A stretch of DNA of 38,110 bases. It comes from Acidobacteriota bacterium (lineage in GTDB: Bacteria; Acidobacteriota; Vicinamibacteria; Vicinamibacterales; UBA2999). Location: positions 1-38,110 of the forward strand of contig JABFSA010000032.1 of the NCBI GenBank assembly GCA_013140775.1, given 5' to 3'. Below are positions 33,123 through 38,110 of the stretch, in pieces (positions within the stretch are counted from its first letter, which is position 1; each line of letters begins with the position of its first letter). The notes under the pieces are model-generated. The model had not been told where the DNA came from, did no database searches, and was given only the letters and a program-made list of their open reading frames with translations. Made by a program: the position numbers and the translations under genes.

Positions 33123-33566
33123 TTACCGGGTCCCGGCCGCGTCGTCCATCGCTGCGTTGGCCAGCCGGTCGGCATCGCGGTTGAATTCTCGGCGCACGTG
33201 TTCGTACTGGACCTCACGCAGCTTGCGCGCGAGGTTACGCGCCTCGGTCCAGAGCGGCTGCAGGCCAGGATGCTTGACGCGATACTCGCCGGACATCTGC
33301 TTCACGAGCAGCAGTGAGTCGGAGCGCACCCGAAGGCGTTCGACGTTGTTTGTTGCCGCCCACGTGAGCGCTGCCAGCAGACCGCGGTACTCCGCCACAT
33401 TGTTCGTGGTGACACCCACAGATGCCTGCAGCTCGACAATCGAGCCGTCTTCACGCTCGATGCGGACACCATAGCCCGCAGGGCCTGGATTGCCCCGGGA
33501 TCCGCCGTCAATATTCGCGATGGCGGATCCTCCGGCCGGGGTGCCAAACAACGACGGCTGGGTCAT
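33123..33566 (-). CDS. Ribonuclease HI family protein with candidate clamp-binding N-terminus
   Basis: A 147-residue RNase H-fold protein degrading RNA in RNA-DNA hybrids. The DEDD catalytic set is complete: Asp20 in NIDGGSRGNPGPAGYG, Glu59 in NNVAEYRGL, Asp83 in RSDS and Asp133 in NRDADRLAN. NxxADxLA is typical of the short RNase HI group lacking the basic protrusion. The N-terminus reads MTQPSLFG; QPSLF (residues 3-7) resembles the Q-x-x-L-F beta-clamp-binding peptide. ATG 33566 is chosen because this motif and the first strand follow, and the upstream gene ends 10 bp before. A longer frame from 33758 overlaps the neighbour and is rejected. I avoid a firm gene symbol because several RNase HI paralogues exist. 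Confidence 0.9.
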   Translation of the reverse strand: MTQPSLFGTPAGGSAIANIDGGSRGNPGPAGYGVRIEREDGSIVELQASVGVTTNNVAEYRGLLAALTWAATNNVERLRVRSDSLLLVKQMSGEYRVKHPGLQPLWTEARNLARKLREVQYEHVRREFNRDADRLANAAMDDAAGTR

Positions 33567-33576
33567 GCAGCGTCCG

Positions 33577-34323
33577 TCACGCCGGGTGCGTGACGGCACC
33601 CTCGGCGGGCGCGGGCGGCGGGACGTAATAGAGGATGCGCTGACACGAATCGCACTGGACGATCCCGTCGTTCTGTCGTACCTGCTGGAACACCTGCGGG
33701 CGCAGCCGTACGTGGCAGACCGAACAGAGTCCATCGCGCGTGGCGCTGCAGATCGCAATGCCCTTTCGCACGCGCGACACCTGCTCGAAGAGTGAAAGCA
33801 GTCGTGGATTCAAACTGGCCAGCAGCGACTCGCGTTGCTGAGATGCCTTGGCAAGCTTCTCCTGTTCGGCCGCCAGTTCCTTTGCGAGGTCAGCTTTTAC
33901 CGCGCCGATCTCCTTCTCCTGCGCGGCGAGAACACCTTCGGCCTGCTTGATCTCGGCGGCGATCCCGTCCGCCTCCATCATCCGCTCGAGCACTTTCTCC
34001 TCGGCCGCGCTGACGTCGCGCTGCGCGGTTTCGGTTTCGTGCTGAACAGCCTGGTATTCCTTGTTGGTCTTGACGGCCGACTGCTGGTCCTTGAATTTGC
34101 TGACGCGCGCCTGATACATCGCCGCGTCTTTCTCGAGCGCGCGCCGCGCCTCGTTGTTGTCCTTGAGGCGCGCCTTCGCGGCTTCCACCAGCTCTTTTGC
34201 GCCCGTCAGCCGCAGGTCGGCTTCGGCGAGACGTTCAGGGTAAGCCGCGACCCGCCGCCGCGCTTCGTCGATGGTGCTGTCGAGCTGCTGCAGTCCGATG
34301 AGACGGTCGAGATCAGGAGACAT
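33577..34323 (-). CDS. Coiled-coil protein with C4 zinc ribbon (zf-RING_7 family)
   Basis: A 248-residue soluble protein. Residues about 1-180 form a long antiparallel coiled coil (heptad-rich, LQQLDSTIDEARRR to LAKASQQRESLLASL). The C-terminal zinc ribbon has two Cys pairs: C200-x-x-C203 (CSVC) and C224-x-x-C227 (CDSC), followed by QRILYY. This is the PF02591-type family, widespread and often annotated as a nucleic-acid-binding protein; its job is not established. RNase HI follows 10 bp downstream, which supports a nucleic-acid role. ATG 34323 is preceded by GAAGG, which lies inside a hairpin with the tRNA 3' flank. Confidence 0.9.
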   Translation of the reverse strand: MSPDLDRLIGLQQLDSTIDEARRRVAAYPERLAEADLRLTGAKELVEAAKARLKDNNEARRALEKDAAMYQARVSKFKDQQSAVKTNKEYQAVQHETETAQRDVSAAEEKVLERMMEADGIAAEIKQAEGVLAAQEKEIGAVKADLAKELAAEQEKLAKASQQRESLLASLNPRLLSLFEQVSRVRKGIAICSATRDGLCSVCHVRLRPQVFQQVRQNDGIVQCDSCQRILYYVPPPAPAEGAVTHPA

Positions 34324-34327
34324 GAAA

Positions 34328-34370
34328 CCTTCGCCTGGCTTGCCAGCCGGAGCCCGCTGACGGGCGAAGG
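34328..34370 (-). promoter_or_regulatory. Hairpin between tRNA and zinc-ribbon gene, covering the ribosome site
   Basis: On the minus strand CCTTCGCC (right after the tRNA CCA end) pairs perfectly with GGCGAAGG (34335-34328), 8 bp, with a smaller inner hairpin. GAAGG in the 3' arm is the likely Shine-Dalgarno of the zinc-ribbon gene, so the stem would sequester it. It may also aid tRNA 3' processing. Confidence 0.45.
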
Positions 34371-34371
34371 C

Positions 34372-34447
34372 TGGTGGGCCCGCCAGGATTCGAACCTGGG
34401 ACCAACCGATTATGAGCCGGCCGCTCTAACCGCTGAGCTACGGGCCC
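34372..34447 (-). tRNA. tRNA with CAU anticodon, probably tRNA-Ile2(CAT)
   Basis: A full 76-nt cloverleaf. The 7-bp acceptor stem GGGCCCG pairs with CGGGCCC, and discriminator A plus CCA are genome-encoded. The D stem is GCTC/GAGC, the anticodon loop CTCATAA carries CAT at positions 34-36, and the T arm contains GGTTCGAATCC. C34 in Ile2 becomes lysidine by TilS, letting it read AUA. The TCGGTTGGTC variable region and GGGCC acceptor resemble bacterial tRNA-Ile2 more than elongator tRNA-Met, but anticodon alone cannot separate them. Initiator tRNA is excluded by the paired first base and absence of three GC pairs. It lies between rpoD and the zinc-ribbon gene. Confidence 0.92.
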
Positions 34448-34455
34448 TAAAAACA

Positions 34456-34495
34456 GGTGCGAAGGTGCGGGACTGTCGCACTGTCTCACCATCGC
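34456..34495. repeat. Octamer-word imperfect palindrome between tRNA and rpoD
   Basis: Five octads in a row: GGTGCGAA, GGTGCGGG, ACTGTCGC, ACTGTCTC, ACCATCGC. The right-hand words are degenerate inverse complements of the left. GGTGCGAAGGTG and the complement of 34487-34498 agree at 10 of 12 positions. The first two words match the ftsW-murG octamer. It fills the 57-bp gap after rpoD. Confidence 0.65.
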
Positions 34496-34504
34496 ACGCC
34501 GCAT

Positions 34505-36211
<1,707 letters not shown>

Positions 36212-36234
36212 AGGTGTTCCACCAGACGGATCTT

Positions 36235-36338
36235 GAGTCTTTGGTCTCTGGTCCTTAGTCTCTGGTCGATTCCTTGCGTCTCCTGTGCGCGTCGTGATCC
36301 GTCGCCACTAGAGACTAAAGACCAAAGACTAAAGACCT
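36235..36338. repeat. Inverted heptamer-word repeat between dnaG and rpoD
   Basis: The left arm (36235-36266) reads as words AGTCTTT, GGTCTCT, GGTCCTT, AGTCTCT; the right arm (36307-36338) is the inverted copy with words of the form RGTCTYT. The arms match at 26 of 32 positions around a 40-nt centre. The dnaG TAG overlaps the right arm. The transcript could form a long stem between the two coding regions and tune rpoD relative to dnaG, or the element may be a dispersed REP-like repeat. Confidence 0.75.
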
Positions 36339-38100
36339 AAATCATTTCCTCGATCCGCTTCAGCAGATCGAGTTTGCGCGCCCACAGCGCGTCGATGCGC
36401 TCGCCGTGTTGTGTGGCGCCGAGCTCCTGCAGGCGGTCTATCTCCCTCTGGATGGCTGTGTGCTCCCGCTCGCATCGCAGCCGTTTGAGAATCCGCGCGC
36501 ACCCTTCGGCGTCGGTCACATGGGGCTCCGGCTCGCTGGCGATGGCCGTGACGAGCTGTGTATCCACGGTGCTGAGACGTTCGAGAAGGAAGGCTGGCGA
36601 GAATCTCTTATCTTGATTCAAGTTGCGCGCAAGATCCAGCACTGACCGCGATGGGAGACCCTCGATGTCCTTCTCTTCCAGCAGCTCCAGGGCGGCCAAG
36701 GCTGGGTCAGGATCGTGCATGAGCAGCCAAATCAGGCCTTTTTCGGCTTTCGTGACCCGTCCCAGGTTCGGCAATTCACGGACCGTCAGGGTGGTTTGCC
36801 GCTGCGTGGCCATGCGCCGAATCTCGGCCCGCACGACTTCGTCCGTCATCCGGGCCTTGTGGGCCAACCGATCCGCAAACCGATCGCGGACCGTCATATC
36901 TGGTATACGGCTGGCCACCGGCAACATTTCATTCACGAACTTGACCCGCCCCTCGTCGGTGTTCAAGTTGTGGCCTTCGGCGGCCCGATCCAGGAGAAAC
37001 TCCAGGTACGGTCTTGATCCTTTTAGACGGTCGCGGTAGCCGGCATGGCCGTGCTTCCGCACGAATGTATCCGGATCCTCGCCAGCAGGCAGCGTGGCTA
37101 CGTTGACGTCAAACCCTTCATTGACAAGCATTTCGCAGGATTTTGCTGCGGCGCCCTGGCCAGCGGTGTCCGGGTCAAAGCTCAAAACCACCTTGCTCGT
37201 GAACCGACGCAGCTGCTGCGCCTGGGCGGGGGTGAGGGCAGTGCCGCACGAGGCGACCACGGCCTGGAACCCGGCCTGATAGACCTGCGCAAAGTCGAAG
37301 TAGCCTTCCACCAGCACGGCCACGTTTCCCTGCCGGATGGCCGTTTTGCTCAAGTTCAACCCATATAACGTCCGGCCCTTCGAGTAGATGGGGGTTTCGG
37401 GCGAGTTCAGGTACTTGGGCTGCTGGTCGGCATCGATGGCACGTCCTCCGAACGCGATGACGGACCCTGTTTCCCTGCAGATGGGCACCATCAGCCTGTT
37501 TTTGAACCGGTCAATCACGCTCCCGTCGTCTCGCTGGACGAGAAGACCAGACCGCAGGAGGAGCCCTTGCGAGAACCCCTGCCTGGTCATCGCCTGTTTG
37601 AGCCCCTCACGGGCGGGAGGGGCAAACCCGAGGCCCAGCGTCGTGCTCGTGGCCGGGGTGATCCCGCGATTGGTGATCAGCTGTCGAATTCTGGAGCCGG
37701 CCGGGGAGGCGAGCTGGTCGCGAAACCACGCCGCCGCCGCCTCATGCACTTTCAGTAGCCCTTCGCGTTCAGCAGAGTTCGCCCGCTGCTCATCGTCTTG
37801 CTCGAGCTCGGGAATGCTCACGCCGAACCGCTGGGCGAGCAGCTTGACGGCGTCCTGAAAGCCGGCCTTCTCGTGCAGTTCGAGAAACTTGAAGACGTCC
37901 CCGCCCACGCCGCAGCCGAAGCAATGGAAGAAGCCCTTGTCCCGGTTCACGTGAAACGAGGGCGTCTTTTCGCCGTGAAACGGACAGAGGCCCTTGTACG
38001 TGGCTCCCACCTTTTTCAGCGACACGTAGTCCTGAATCACCACGACGATGTCGGCCTGGTGTTTCAGGTCGTCGATAAACTGCTGCGGAAAGAGCGCCAC
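36337..38100 (-). CDS. dnaG: DNA primase DnaG
   Basis: A 587-residue primase making RNA primers at the replication fork. The CHC2 zinc finger is intact: C39-x2-H42-x17-C60-x2-C63 (CPFH, CFGC). The N-terminal core follows with GLGFAPP and FKNRLMVPICRETGSVIAFGGR. The TOPRIM domain has LVEGYFDFAQVYQAG and LSFDPDTAGQGAA with its acidic residues. The C-terminal part (about 430-587) is helical and should bind DnaB helicase. GTG 38100 is used; only 10 bp of upstream sequence remain, so a slightly longer protein cannot be excluded, but MALFPQQFIDDLK is a normal start for the family. rpoD follows after 125 bp. Confidence 0.97.
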   Translation of the reverse strand: MALFPQQFIDDLKHQADIVVVIQDYVSLKKVGATYKGLCPFHGEKTPSFHVNRDKGFFHCFGCGVGGDVFKFLELHEKAGFQDAVKLLAQRFGVSIPELEQDDEQRANSAEREGLLKVHEAAAAWFRDQLASPAGSRIRQLITNRGITPATSTTLGLGFAPPAREGLKQAMTRQGFSQGLLLRSGLLVQRDDGSVIDRFKNRLMVPICRETGSVIAFGGRAIDADQQPKYLNSPETPIYSKGRTLYGLNLSKTAIRQGNVAVLVEGYFDFAQVYQAGFQAVVASCGTALTPAQAQQLRRFTSKVVLSFDPDTAGQGAAAKSCEMLVNEGFDVNVATLPAGEDPDTFVRKHGHAGYRDRLKGSRPYLEFLLDRAAEGHNLNTDEGRVKFVNEMLPVASRIPDMTVRDRFADRLAHKARMTDEVVRAEIRRMATQRQTTLTVRELPNLGRVTKAEKGLIWLLMHDPDPALAALELLEEKDIEGLPSRSVLDLARNLNQDKRFSPAFLLERLSTVDTQLVTAIASEPEPHVTDAEGCARILKRLRCEREHTAIQREIDRLQELGATQHGERIDALWARKLDLLKRIEEMI

Positions 38101-38110
38101 GTCAGTCTTT

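Overview
The window is a 38.1 kb chromosomal segment of a GC-rich Gram-negative bacterium. It is densely coded and has no insertion sequences, phage genes or CRISPR array. Its centre is an almost complete division and cell wall (dcw) cluster, and its right end is the dnaG-rpoD core. A PASTA-tailed FtsI, an acidobacterial-style secreted protein and word-repeat intergenic palindromes suggest Acidobacteriota, possibly Vicinamibacteria. The taxonomy is inference from gene content and style; no rRNA is present to prove it.

Left block (1-8728, minus strand): nine tightly packed co-directional genes. Transcription runs from a GT2 (dolichyl-phosphate-mannose-synthase-like) glycosyltransferase through two extended-SDR nucleotide-sugar enzymes, a small periplasmic STN-domain protein, a GNAT-like protein, YqeY, the lipid II flippase MurJ and an Fsr-like MFS transporter to a rhomboid protease cut by the window edge. 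The theme is envelope glycan precursor supply and export.

Divergent control region (8729-8969): a good sigma70 promoter, an 18-bp operator-like palindrome just upstream of it, and TGG repeats at exact 10-bp spacing over the predicted transcription start. The repeats look like an MraZ autoregulatory site.

Central block (8970-29260, plus strand): mraZ-rsmH-ftsL-ftsI(PASTA)-murE-murF-mraY-murD-[240 bp spacer]-ftsW-murG-murC-ftsQ-ftsA-ftsZ, then an uncharacterised radical SAM protein and a polytopic GT-C-like membrane protein. Most joints overlap or nearly touch. murB and ddl, often found between murC and ftsQ, are absent here. The products make UDP-MurNAc-pentapeptide (MurE, F, D, C), lipid I and II (MraY, MurG), septal polymer (FtsW, FtsI) and the divisome scaffold (FtsL, FtsQ, FtsA, FtsZ).

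Right block (29285-38100): a small SpoVG-like protein, a secreted acidobacterial-type protein, acpS facing pgeF with touching starts, a Tat-type amidohydrolase, an RNase HI with a candidate clamp-binding N-terminus, a coiled-coil zinc-ribbon protein, a tRNA with CAU anticodon (probably Ile2), rpoD and dnaG.

The most unusual non-coding signal is a set of four intergenic spacers (murD-ftsW, ftsW-murG, tRNA-rpoD, rpoD-dnaG) built from degenerate 7- or 8-nt words, three of them arranged as imperfect inverted repeats. I see no obviously new defence or mobile system. The best leads are the dcw control region, the word-repeat palindromes, an SDR enzyme whose catalytic Tyr is Asn, and the candidate clamp-binding RNase H.
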